A DNA stretch of 13,123 nucleotides, taken from the NCBI GenBank assembly GCA_016793565.1, contig JAEUMA010000540.1, positions 1-13,123 on the forward strand, in the 5' to 3' direction. This DNA comes from Rhizobiaceae bacterium (lineage in GTDB: Bacteria; Pseudomonadota; Alphaproteobacteria; Rhizobiales; Rhizobiaceae). The notes under the pieces are model-generated. The model saw only the letters and a list, made by a program, of their open reading frames with translations, had not been told where the DNA came from and did not search any database. Made by a program: the position numbers and the translations under genes. Of the stretch, positions 6,459 to 13,123 are shown piece after piece. Within the stretch, counting starts at the first letter, position 1; every line of letters starts with the position of its first letter.

Positions 6459-8441
6459 GTGATTCGGGTCGCCAGACCACGAGCGACAATGCGGGGAAAA
6501 TGGCACCGCGGCACACAGAGGCCGCCGCCGCTGACCCCCGTGTCTTCGATGCGCACCTTCTGGGGGCTGATGAGAGCCTACTGGCTCTCGGACCGGTGGA
6601 AGGAAGCGTGGGGATTGACGCTGTCGATCATCCTGCTCACGGCGCTCTCCAGCAAGGCCGCGGTCTGGTTCGCGGTGGCCTCGGGCGAACTGGTCAACGC
6701 GATCGCCTTCTTCCACGACGCAGACAACGCCAATCCGCTGGCGTCCCTTCTCACCCACGCGGCGACCCTTGTCGCGCTGGTAATCTTCAAGGATGCCGGA
6801 CTGACCGGCGTGCGCCATCTGGTGTCGGCGACCTTGCATCGAAAATGGCGCGGCTGGCTGGATGAACGCTTCAACGCCGCGCTGCTCGATGCCAACCACA
6901 CGCATTATCACGTCCAGAACGGCGCCTCGCTCGGCGTCGGCGGCAATGCGCCCGACAATATCGACCAGCGCATCCAGGAATCCGTCAAGGACATGACGGG
7001 CGGCGCCATCGGGCTGGCGATGGGCATCATCGGCGTGGCGACCGCGCTCTACTTCGTCGGCCAAAAGCTGATCGAGACCTCGGTCGAGGTGCGCGGCCTG
7101 GAATTGCTGGGCGACTACGGCAGCGCCGTGCTCGCTTTCGCAGCCGTCGCGGCCTATGTGCCGTTCAACACCTTCATCGCCCTCAAGATGGGCCGGCTGC
7201 TGGAACGCCTGTCGGTGGCCATGCAGCGCGCCGAGGGCAGCTACCGCGGCGAACTGAACACGCTGCTGCGGCGCAGCCTGCATGTCGCGGCCGCCCACGG
7301 CGAGGGCGTTCAGAAGGACATGCACCGCCGCCTCTACGTCGATATCGATTCGACCTGGGCAAGGCTCAACCGGGTCAATGCCGGCTACATGTCGTTCGAG
7401 CTGATCTACAACTTCATCGGCGCGCGCGTCGTTGCCTACGCGCCCGGGCTTATTCCCTACATGCACAATTCGATCAGCCTGAAGAGCTACGTGACGGGCG
7501 CGGAGCTGGTCAATTCGCTGATCAGCCAGTGCTCGTGGTTTATCCACGTGATGCCGGCCATCGCCACGCTGCGCGCCAACGCCCGCCGCGTGACCGACCT
7601 TGCCGAGGCGATCGAGAACGTCCAGCGCCCGGTGGAATTCTACGCGCTCACGGGCCGCTCCGAGTTCCGCTACGGCACGCAGCACCCGGTGTTCGGCCTG
7701 ACCGTGCGCGACCTGGAACTGACGCATCAGGGCGCGACCGAGCCGTTTCTGCGCGCGCCAAGTCTGCGTTTCCGGCGCGGCGAATGGACCTTCGTGAGGG
7801 GCGAGTCGGGGTGCGGCAAGACCTCGCTCGTCAAGGCGCTCAACGGCCTTTGGCCGCATGGGGGCGGCAGCGTCGTGTTCCCGGAGGGCGTCAAGACTTT
7901 CTACGCCGCGCAGGATGTCAAGCTGCCGCCGGTTTCGCTCAAGCAGCTCGTCTGCTTGCCAGACGCGGCCGAGGAGCATGCGGACCTGTCGGTGGCGGCA
8001 GCGCTGCACAAGGCTGGCCTCGGCGACTTCATCGCCTGCCTGGGCGAGGAGGCGCGGGACGGTAAGTCATGGGATCAGGTGCTTTCCGGCGGACAGAAGC
8101 AGAAGCTGGTGATTGCGCGCATCGTGCTGCAGAAGCCCGGGCTGCTGTTCCTGGACGAGGCGTCCGGCGCGCTCGATCCGGAGGCGAAAGTGGCGCTGCA
8201 CCAGGCGATAGAGGACAATTGCCCGGGCATCACCGTCATCAGCGTGATGCACGAAGCGACGCCGCCGAAGTCTGCCTCCGGTGCCGAGTTCTATCACAGC
8301 GTCCTGACCATTGCGGACGGCATGGCCACGAAGAAGCAGTTGCTCAGCCTGCCGGTCGAACTCACCACCATCCTGACGCAGCCCAAGCCGGTTAAGGAGA
8401 AGCGGCTGCGCGCCGACCCGGTGCGCGTCGACAGGAAATAG
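6459..8441 (+). CDS. SbmA/BacA-like ABC transporter, fused permease and ATPase (BclA/YddA type)
   Basis: This 660-residue inner-membrane protein carries an SbmA/BacA-like membrane domain (about residues 30-400) joined to an ATP-binding domain (about 415-625). Hydrophobic segments lie near 52-75, 95-112, 180-202, 220-242 and 325-345. The motif APDNIDQRIQE (164-174) is characteristic of this branch. The ATPase has Walker A GESGCGKTS (448-456), signature LSGGQ (542-546), Walker B LLFLDE (562-567) and an H-loop histidine in ISVMHEA. In rhizobia, BacA and the ATPase-fused BclA import antimicrobial peptides, including legume NCR peptides, and are needed for chronic infection. Other relatives handle very-long-chain acyl groups or cobalamin-like cargo. 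Direction and cargo cannot be read from sequence. The gene stands alone, with its own promoter region upstream and a convergent neighbour downstream. The basic, proline-rich first 30 residues are unusual, and ATG 6549 would give a cleaner N-terminus. Confidence 0.88.
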   Translation: MIRVARPRATMRGKWHRGTQRPPPLTPVSSMRTFWGLMRAYWLSDRWKEAWGLTLSIILLTALSSKAAVWFAVASGELVNAIAFFHDADNANPLASLLTHAATLVALVIFKDAGLTGVRHLVSATLHRKWRGWLDERFNAALLDANHTHYHVQNGASLGVGGNAPDNIDQRIQESVKDMTGGAIGLAMGIIGVATALYFVGQKLIETSVEVRGLELLGDYGSAVLAFAAVAAYVPFNTFIALKMGRLLERLSVAMQRAEGSYRGELNTLLRRSLHVAAAHGEGVQKDMHRRLYVDIDSTWARLNRVNAGYMSFELIYNFIGARVVAYAPGLIPYMHNSISLKSYVTGAELVNSLISQCSWFIHVMPAIATLRANARRVTDLAEAIENVQRPVEFYALTGRSEFRYGTQHPVFGLTVRDLELTHQGATEPFLRAPSLRFRRGEWTFVRGESGCGKTSLVKALNGLWPHGGGSVVFPEGVKTFYAAQDVKLPPVSLKQLVCLPDAAEEHADLSVAAALHKAGLGDFIACLGEEARDGKSWDQVLSGGQKQKLVIARIVLQKPGLLFLDEASGALDPEAKVALHQAIEDNCPGITVISVMHEATPPKSASGAEFYHSVLTIADGMATKKQLLSLPVELTTILTQPKPVKEKRLRADPVRVDRK

Positions 8442-8447
8442 CAGGTT

Positions 8448-8467
8448 CGGCCAGACCACACCGGCCG
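8448..8467. terminator. Short inverted repeat between convergent genes, weak terminator candidate
   Basis: CGGCC at 8448-8452 pairs with GGCCG at 8463-8467 around a ten-base loop, in the 29-base gap where the transporter gene and the iron-sulfur gene end head to head. It is symmetrical, so it could serve both strands, but the stem is only five base pairs and no T-run follows. Confidence 0.2.
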
Positions 8468-8470
8468 GGG

Positions 8471-9100
8471 CTATCCCACGAAGCCCGCCGCCTTGTGGCT
8501 GCCGTCGCAGAACGGCTTATTCTGCGAATGACCGCAGCGGCAGAGAAACGCGCGGGTCACCCGGTCGACGGTGCGGCCCGTGCCGGTGACGATCTCCAGA
8601 TTGCCGTCGACCTTCAGCGGCCCGTTGGGCAGCGGTGTGACCTCGAGCGGTCCGTTGCGGGTTGCGAGCGCGGATGATTCCTTCGATGCCGGCTCGCCCG
8701 TGGCGGAAAAACCCGACTTGTTGTGGCTGCCGTCGCAGAACGGCTTGTTCTGCGAGGCGCCGCAACGGCACAGCGTCGCGCGCAGCACGGTCTCGTCGGC
8801 GAGCCGCATCTCGGCATTGACCGCGATGGGGCCGTTCTCGCGAAGTCGCGCCAGATTGACTTCCGGCGGCGCCTCCTGCGGCCCGCCGTCATGGCGGCGA
8901 TAGGTGATCGCACCCGAAGGGCAGTTGGCGGCAACCATGGCGATCGACTCTACCGTTCCCGCGTCGGGGTGGATCCACTCGCCCGGCGTGTTGGGAACGA
9001 AGACTTCCGGATGCCCGAGCACGCAATTGCGGGAGTGGATGCACCGCTTGCCGTCAAAACCGACGTCGATCTTCTCTCCCTCGACGAAATGTCGGGACAT
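8471..9100 (-). CDS. Iron-sulfur protein with N-terminal mono-cluster domain and two CDGSH domains
   Basis: This 209-residue cytoplasmic protein is predicted to hold three iron-sulfur clusters. The N-terminal part resembles the divergent 4Fe-4S mono-cluster domain (Fer4_19), with Cys20 and Cys26 in RCIHSRNC and Cys60 in ANCPSGAI. Two CDGSH domains follow, each with the 2Fe-2S ligand set of three Cys and one His. The first is CRCGASQNKPFCDGSH (Cys111, Cys113, Cys122, His126) and the second is CRCGHSQNKPFCDGSH (Cys187, Cys189, Cys198, His202). Clusters in this family are typically labile and redox- or pH-sensitive, and roles in electron transfer, cluster transfer or stress response are proposed; the partner is unknown. 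Start ATG 9100 has GAGGAG seven bases upstream. The reading frame stays open far upstream, but no start there has such a site. The two CDGSH coding segments are nearly identical at DNA level (see repeat). Confidence 0.93.
   Translation of the reverse strand: MSRHFVEGEKIDVGFDGKRCIHSRNCVLGHPEVFVPNTPGEWIHPDAGTVESIAMVAANCPSGAITYRRHDGGPQEAPPEVNLARLRENGPIAVNAEMRLADETVLRATLCRCGASQNKPFCDGSHNKSGFSATGEPASKESSALATRNGPLEVTPLPNGPLKVDGNLEIVTGTGRTVDRVTRAFLCRCGHSQNKPFCDGSHKAAGFVG
8493..8755 (-). repeat. Two nearly identical 35-base copies coding the CDGSH cluster motifs
   Basis: Segments 8493-8527 and 8721-8755 match at 34 of 35 bases, differing only at one position (A against G). They are 228 bases, or 76 codons, apart and in the same frame. 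Each encodes the second half of a CDGSH motif. The rest of the two domains has diverged, so only the cluster-binding core is kept at nucleotide level. Confidence 0.9.
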
Positions 9101-9107
9101 GGGTGCG

Positions 9108-9113
9108 CTCCTC
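9108..9113 (-). promoter_or_regulatory. Shine-Dalgarno GAGGAG for the iron-sulfur protein gene
   Basis: On the minus strand GAGGAG lies seven bases before ATG 9100. It fixes the start of the iron-sulfur gene within a frame that is open for several hundred bases upstream. Confidence 0.75.
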
Positions 9114-9120
9114 AGCCTGC

Positions 9121-9165
9121 GGTCTCGCGCAGTAGAGACCTGAACCGGGCAGGGCGCAAGCGCCC
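9121..9165 (-). terminator. Two stem-loops between the CAP lipoprotein and iron-sulfur genes
   Basis: Stem 9121-9126/9135-9140 (6 bp perfect, eight-base loop) and palindrome 9152-9165 (GGGCGC, two-base centre, GCGCCC) lie in the 89-base gap. On the minus strand they follow the CAP gene stop and precede the iron-sulfur gene start. They could end the upstream transcript or form a leader structure for the downstream one. No T-run is present. Confidence 0.3.
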
Positions 9166-9189
9166 AAGGCGTGTGTCGGAAGAGGGCGG

Positions 9190-9642
9190 CTACCTGCCGA
9201 GCACGAGCGCCCAATATCGGCTTCCGTCGCCGCCATCGGCGGAGGCGAGGCCGAAATGGCCGAATCGCGGATCGAGCATGTTGCGGCGGTGACCGTCGGA
9301 GGCCATCCACATCGCGAACAGCCGCTCGACGTCCATCCGTCCCGCGGCGATGTTCTCGGCCGCCGGTCCGTTGATGCCTGCCTTGCGCATGCGGCTGGCG
9401 AAATCCTTGCCCCAGCCGGTCGTATGCGCCATCCGGCCGTCGGCGGCCATATAGCCGGCCTGAACCGCAGCAGCCTTTTCGAGCGAGGCGTCGGCGGCAA
9501 GCGGCGGAAGGCCGGCTTCCGAACGTATGGAGGAGAGCTGTGCGGCGGCGGACGCCGAAGCGCCGACGCCGCTTGAGCCGTTCGTGCTCGCGCAGGCTGC
9601 GAGGAGAGCTGCCAGGACCGGCAGGACACTGAGGATTCGCAT
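9190..9642 (-). CDS. CAP-domain (SCP/YkwD-like) lipoprotein
   Basis: This 150-residue exported protein is predicted to be membrane-anchored. It begins MRILSVLPVLAALLAAC, a lipoprotein signal peptide with lipobox LAAC and modified Cys17. A small Ser/Ala/Gly-rich linker leads to a CAP domain. The usual CAP markers are visible: a helix starting near LSSIRSEAGLPPL, His in MAHTT, Glu in AENIAAG, and GHRRNMLDPRFGHFGLAS near the end, which supplies the second His. Bacterial CAP proteins are secreted or envelope proteins, some binding lipids or metal; the biochemical activity here is unknown. ATG 9642 was chosen because it begins directly with the signal peptide. A TTG at 9657 would add five residues. 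No clear Shine-Dalgarno is seen before either. It is 86 bases downstream of the unrecognised secreted-protein gene, so co-transcription is possible. Confidence 0.9.
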   Translation of the reverse strand: MRILSVLPVLAALLAACASTNGSSGVGASASAAAQLSSIRSEAGLPPLAADASLEKAAAVQAGYMAADGRMAHTTGWGKDFASRMRKAGINGPAAENIAAGRMDVERLFAMWMASDGHRRNMLDPRFGHFGLASADGGDGSRYWALVLGR

Positions 9643-9728
9643 AGGTCTGAAAGGCAACGGAAGTCCGATCCCGATCCGGAAAACGCCGAGGCTGCCTTTC
9701 GAAAATGGCGAATGCCTGGCGTTGCGCG

Positions 9729-10376
9729 CTACTGGGCTGTCTCCGCCGCGTCCGCCGGACCGGCTTCTTCGGGGCCGGGGCTATCCGATGGCACGCCCAT
9801 ATCGCTGTCATCCGCCCACGGTTCCTCAGCCACCGGGCGGATGTAGGAGATGTCGTCGATGACGACCGTTCCCGCCGAGGGGATGACCATCGTCCGCTGC
9901 GCGCCGTCGCTGCAGTTCATGGTCGCCTTGGATTCGCCGTCCGGCCAGGCCACCAGCCGGCAGTCCAGTTCGCGATACCAGCTGTTGCCGGCCGCGCCGT
10001 AGGTCAGATGGAAAAGTCCGCGTCCCGTTTTCGAGACGAGGTCGCCGTTCTCGGCCCGCCACACGAATTCCAGCGGATCGGCTTCCTCCTCGTCGCCGCG
10101 CGGCTCGCCGGTGGCGAATTGCGGGGCGCCGCGTACGAGGGCCGTGCGGTACCAAACCATGGCCGGCGCATAATCCTGCGGGATGGCCGCCATCTGGCGG
10201 CTGAACACGACCGCCGGCCCCTGCGCAATATTGGCCGGCAGCCGCGCCGCCATGGTCACGGCCTCAGCGGGGCGGGCGATGCTCGGCTCGAAGCGATAGT
10301 CCTGCGCGGCAGCAGCCGGCGCGACGCCGCCCACGGACATGACCAACACGCAACTTACGCATACCCAGCGTTTCAT
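9729..10376 (-). CDS. Unrecognised secreted protein
   Basis: I do not recognise this 215-residue protein. It starts MKRWVCVSCVLVMSVGG, a charged and then hydrophobic signal peptide, with a likely signal peptidase I site after the run of alanines before QDYRFEP. It is therefore predicted to be periplasmic. The body has two cysteines, one in RELDCRLVAW and one in TMNCSDGAQ, that could form a disulfide. It also shows alternating hydrophobic stretches suggesting beta structure (EFVWRAENGDLVSK, LFHLTYG, TVVIDDISYIR) and an acidic, proline-rich, probably disordered tail of about 30 residues. ATG 10388 would add four residues and TTG 10397 seven; I prefer 10376 for its Lys-Arg signal start, without support from a ribosome site. 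It lies 62 bases downstream of the FAD/GcvT gene and upstream of another exported protein. Confidence 0.75.
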   Translation of the reverse strand: MKRWVCVSCVLVMSVGGVAPAAAAQDYRFEPSIARPAEAVTMAARLPANIAQGPAVVFSRQMAAIPQDYAPAMVWYRTALVRGAPQFATGEPRGDEEEADPLEFVWRAENGDLVSKTGRGLFHLTYGAAGNSWYRELDCRLVAWPDGESKATMNCSDGAQRTMVIPSAGTVVIDDISYIRPVAEEPWADDSDMGVPSDSPGPEEAGPADAAETAQ

Positions 10377-10438
10377 AGCGATGAACATAGCACGCAAACG
10401 TTATTGCGAGAATACGCCCTCGGAAACCGCCGAAAGCC

Positions 10439-12880
10439 CTAGGCTTTCACCCTCGCCCCCTTAGGGTCGTAGAGCGGCTCCATATGCAGCGTGGCCGGCG
10501 TCGGCTCGTTGGCGACGACCAGTTCGTAGCGGCCGGACCGCAGGAAGGTATCCGACACGCCGTCCGCATTGCGGACGTAGCCGTAGCCGATGTTCTTGCC
10601 GATCGTGTAGCCGTAGCCGCCGCTGGTCAGATAGCCGACCGGCAACCCGTCGCGCAGGATGGTCTCGCGGCCGACCAGAACGATATCGGGGGCGTCGGCC
10701 GTGAAGGCGGCGAGCCGTTTCTGCAGCGGCCGGTCGCCGAGCTTCAGCAACGCGGACCGGCCCAGGAAATCGGTGTTCTTCCGCAGCTTGACTGCCCAGC
10801 CCAGTCCCGCCTCGAAAGGCGTGTCGTTCGGCGTGATGTCCGAGCCCCAGGCGCGATAGCCCTTTTCAAGCCGAAGCGATTCCAGAGCGCGGTAGCCGAC
10901 CGGGCGGATACGCTGCGGCTTTCCGGCCGCCATCAGCGCGTCGAAAACGATGCCGGTGGCTGCTATCGGCACGTGCAGCTCCCATCCGAGTTCGCCGACA
11001 TAGGTGACGCGGAGCGCCCGCACGGTGTGGCCGGCGATCTCGATCTCGCGAACGTGGCCGAACGGGAAGTCCGCGTTGGAGACGTCCGCCTTGGTGACGG
11101 CGGCAAGGACGTCCCGCGCGCGCGGCCCCATCAGCGACAGCGTGCCGAAATCCTCCGTGACGTCTATGAGCGTGACGTCGAGGCCCTTGCCGACATGCTC
11201 GGCGATCCAGGCGAGGTCGTGGGTGCGGAAGCCGGTTCCGGTGACGACGTAGAATTTCTCGTCCGCCAGCCGCGCGACCGTGAGGTCCGCTTCGATGCCG
11301 CCGCGCGTGTTGAGAAGCTGCGTGTAGGTCAGCCGGCCAGCCGGCCTGGCAACGTCGTTGGCGCATATCCAGTCCAGCGCCTTGAGCGCGTCGGCGCCGC
11401 CGATTTCGTACTTGGCGAAGGAGGACTGGTCGAAAATCCCGACCGCCTCGCGCACGTGGCGATGCTCGTCGCCCACCGGCCCGAACCAGTTCTGCCGGCC
11501 CATCGAATAGACGTCCTCGGCGGCCATGCCTTCGGGTGCGAACCAGTTCGGCCGCTCCCAGCCAAGCTTGGAGCCGAACACGGCGCGGTGCTGCTTCAGC
11601 CGTTCGTAAAGCGGCGAGACGATGCGCGGCCGGCCCGAGGCGTATTCCTCGTGCGGGTAGCCGATCGTGTAGTGCTTGCCATAGGCTTCGAGCGTGCGGT
11701 CGCTGACCCACTGGCGGTCACGGTGCAGGCCGGAGAAGCGGCGGATGTCGACGACCCAGAGGTCTAGCGGCGCCTCGCCGCGAACCGCCCATTCGGCGAG
11801 CACCCAGCCAGCGCCGCCGCCGGACGCGATGCCGAAGGCGTTGAAGCCTGCGCCGACGAACATATTGGCGCATTCGGGCGCCGAACCGAGGATGAAGTTG
11901 CCGTCGGGCGTAAAGCTCTCCGGCCCGTTGATCATCTGCTTGACGCCGACATTGGCGAGAGCCGGCACCCGCTCGATCGCCTGCGTCATGTGCTGCTCAA
12001 AATGGTCGTAGTCGTCATCGAACAGGCGGAATTCCCAATCATCGGGCACGTCCCCGGTGGTCCACGCCTGCGGGTTGGGCTCGTAGCCACCCATCACCAG
12101 CCCGCCGACCTCCTCCTTGAAATAGGTGCGGCGGTCGGGGTCGCGGATCGTCGGCGCGTCGGCCGCCAGCCCGTCGATCTTCTCGGTGATGATGTACTGG
12201 TGCTTGACCGGTTGCAGCGGCACGTTGATGCCGGCCATGACGCCGACCTGCCGCGCCCATTGGCCGGCGCAGTTCACCACCGTCTCGCAGGCGATATCGC
12301 CTTTGGCTGTCTTGACCTTGACGATGCGTCCATCCCGCATCTCGAAGCCGGTCACGCGCGTTTCCTCGAACAGCTTCGCGCCGTGCATGCGCGCGCCCTT
12401 GGCGAGCGACTGCGTGATGTCGGATGGGCTGGCCTGGCCGTCGGTCGGCAGCCACGATGCACCGACCAGGTCTGAGACGTCCATCAGCGGCCACAGTGCC
12501 TTGACCTCGGCGGGCGAGATCAGATGCATCTCCATGCCGAAGCTCTTCGCGGTCGTGGCCAGCCGGCGGAATTCCGTCCAGCGGTCCTGGCTGGTGGCGA
12601 GCCGCAGGCAACCCGTCATCTTCCAGCCGGTCGCCAACCCCGTCTCGGCCTCCAGGCCCTTGTAGAGTTCGACGGAGTACTTCAGCACGCGTGTGATGGA
12701 GGCGGAGGAGCGCAGTTGGCCGACGAGCCCGGCAGCATGCCAGGTCGAGCCCGAGGTGAGGCGGCCCTGCTCGAGCAGCACGACGTCGGCCTTGTGGTCG
12801 CGCGCCAGGTGATAGGCCGTCGAACAGCCGATGATGCCGCCGCCGATGACGACGACTTGGGCGTGACTGGGAAGGTTCAT
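10439..12880 (-). CDS. FAD-dependent oxidoreductase with GcvT domain (dimethylglycine/sarcosine dehydrogenase-like)
   Basis: This 813-residue protein has the architecture of dimethylglycine and sarcosine dehydrogenases. An N-terminal DAO-type FAD domain (about 8-365) opens with the dinucleotide-binding motif GGGIIG (13-18). His48 in TSGSTWHAAGLVG is at the place where relatives link FAD covalently. A connecting FAO_M-like segment lies at about 370-425. An aminomethyltransferase (GcvT) domain follows (about 428-700), with its C-terminal barrel to about 800 (KNIGYGYV region). Such enzymes oxidise an N-methyl group and pass the one-carbon unit to tetrahydrofolate. The exact methylated amine is not evident. 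Start ATG 12880 overlaps the stop of the upstream kinase gene as ATGA, so the two are coupled. The frame is open to 13009, but that extension lies inside the kinase gene and has no homologous sequence. Length is normal for the family. Confidence 0.93.
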   Translation of the reverse strand: MNLPSHAQVVVIGGGIIGCSTAYHLARDHKADVVLLEQGRLTSGSTWHAAGLVGQLRSSASITRVLKYSVELYKGLEAETGLATGWKMTGCLRLATSQDRWTEFRRLATTAKSFGMEMHLISPAEVKALWPLMDVSDLVGASWLPTDGQASPSDITQSLAKGARMHGAKLFEETRVTGFEMRDGRIVKVKTAKGDIACETVVNCAGQWARQVGVMAGINVPLQPVKHQYIITEKIDGLAADAPTIRDPDRRTYFKEEVGGLVMGGYEPNPQAWTTGDVPDDWEFRLFDDDYDHFEQHMTQAIERVPALANVGVKQMINGPESFTPDGNFILGSAPECANMFVGAGFNAFGIASGGGAGWVLAEWAVRGEAPLDLWVVDIRRFSGLHRDRQWVSDRTLEAYGKHYTIGYPHEEYASGRPRIVSPLYERLKQHRAVFGSKLGWERPNWFAPEGMAAEDVYSMGRQNWFGPVGDEHRHVREAVGIFDQSSFAKYEIGGADALKALDWICANDVARPAGRLTYTQLLNTRGGIEADLTVARLADEKFYVVTGTGFRTHDLAWIAEHVGKGLDVTLIDVTEDFGTLSLMGPRARDVLAAVTKADVSNADFPFGHVREIEIAGHTVRALRVTYVGELGWELHVPIAATGIVFDALMAAGKPQRIRPVGYRALESLRLEKGYRAWGSDITPNDTPFEAGLGWAVKLRKNTDFLGRSALLKLGDRPLQKRLAAFTADAPDIVLVGRETILRDGLPVGYLTSGGYGYTIGKNIGYGYVRNADGVSDTFLRSGRYELVVANEPTPATLHMEPLYDPKGARVKA

Positions 12881-13123
12881 GCTGGAGGCTTTCCGTAAGC
12901 GCTGCGGTAGCTGTCGAGCGCGGCGTCGAGACGCGCCAGGTTTTCGGCGGTGTAGGCCACGTAATCCGCGCCGGGGGCGCTGAGATGGAGTTCCGACACC
13001 ATGCTCCACATCGCCTCACGCAGCAGCGAGGCGCATTGCATGGCCGCGTGCGAGCGAAGGATCGCCGGGTCGGGGGCACCGGCGAAATAGGCATCGAGAA
13101 AATCCTCCGCCTCGTCGGGCGAA
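12877..13123 (-). CDS. Choline-kinase/aminoglycoside-phosphotransferase-like protein, C-terminal end only
   Basis: Only the last 81 residues fall in the window, reading SPDEAEDFLDAYFAG and ending RSAYGKPPA. The pattern is an acidic helix ending in AYFAG, then REAMWSMVSELH and DYVAYTAENLARLDAAL. It resembles the C-terminal helical lobe of rhizobial choline/ethanolamine kinase-like phosphotransferases. The catalytic HGD and DxD motifs would lie outside the window, so activity cannot be judged. The stop overlaps the ATG of the FAD/GcvT gene (ATGA, 12880-12877), which places both in one operon. Together they hint at handling of choline-derived or other methylated amines. The family call rests on a short C-terminal resemblance and is moderate. 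Confidence 0.6.
   Translation of the reverse strand, partial: SPDEAEDFLDAYFAGAPDPAILRSHAAMQCASLLREAMWSMVSELHLSAPGADYVAYTAENLARLDAALDSYRSAYGKPPA

Noticed and set aside
9101..9811. Upstream extension of the iron-sulfur protein frame to 446 residues
   Set aside because: The extension overlaps the CAP lipoprotein gene in another frame and reads as shadow sequence, while ATG 9100 has an excellent ribosome site and starts directly on the cluster domain.
10384..10412. Promoter for the unrecognised secreted protein (TATGTT at 10384-10389 with a weak -35 at 10407-10412 on the minus strand)
   Set aside because: The spacer is 17 bases, but the -35 hexamer is poor and initiation would fall on the start codon itself, so the match is not convincing.
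12881..13009. Upstream start for the FAD/GcvT protein at 13009
   Set aside because: The added residues lie within the kinase gene and precede the FAD motif by far more than usual; ATG 12880 begins 12 residues before the glycine motif and overlaps the kinase stop.

Overview
The window is GC-rich, densely coded DNA that looks like the chromosome of an alphaproteobacterium, most likely a Mesorhizobium-type member of the Hyphomicrobiales. That placement is an inference. It rests on the base composition, on two palindromic intergenic repeats of a kind common in such genomes, on a BacA/BclA-like transporter, and on a one-carbon oxidoreductase paired with a choline-kinase-like gene. No tRNA, rRNA, CRISPR array, insertion sequence or integrase is visible. 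The longest stretch without a gene is 281 bases (6178-6458).

Region 1 (1-6177, plus strand) is one operon-like block. It holds the 3' part of a BMP-family substrate-binding lipoprotein gene, a double-domain ABC ATPase, two BPD_transp_2-type permeases, and a cytosine-deaminase-like amidohydrolase whose start overlaps the end of the second permease. The block reads as an importer for a nucleoside or nucleobase joined to an enzyme that deaminates the imported base. The deaminase keeps every metal and catalytic residue of E. coli CodA, but has Cys310 where CodA has Asp314. Loss of that aspartate is the feature previously used to find bacterial 5-methylcytosine deaminases. The best reading of the operon is therefore salvage of 5-methylcytosine (or another 5-substituted cytosine).

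Two structured repeats sit inside this operon. One is a run of four hairpins between the binding-protein and ATPase genes. The other is a 48-base imperfect inverted repeat between the permeases. Short ORFs with TGATG stop/start overlaps bridge two of the junctions and may relay translation.

Region 2 (6178-8441, plus strand) is a 281-base spacer with palindromes and a 22-base-spaced direct repeat. It precedes a single fused permease-ATPase gene of the SbmA/BacA-like (BclA/YddA) type.

Region 3 (8471-13123, minus strand) runs convergently to the others. In transcription order it has the 3' end of a choline-kinase-like phosphotransferase gene, an 813-residue FAD/GcvT dimethylglycine or sarcosine dehydrogenase-like gene coupled to it by an ATGA overlap, an unrecognised secreted protein, a CAP-domain lipoprotein, and a three-cluster iron-sulfur protein with two CDGSH domains. 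The first two genes form an evident pair. The last three are spaced by 62-89 bases and need not be one transcript.
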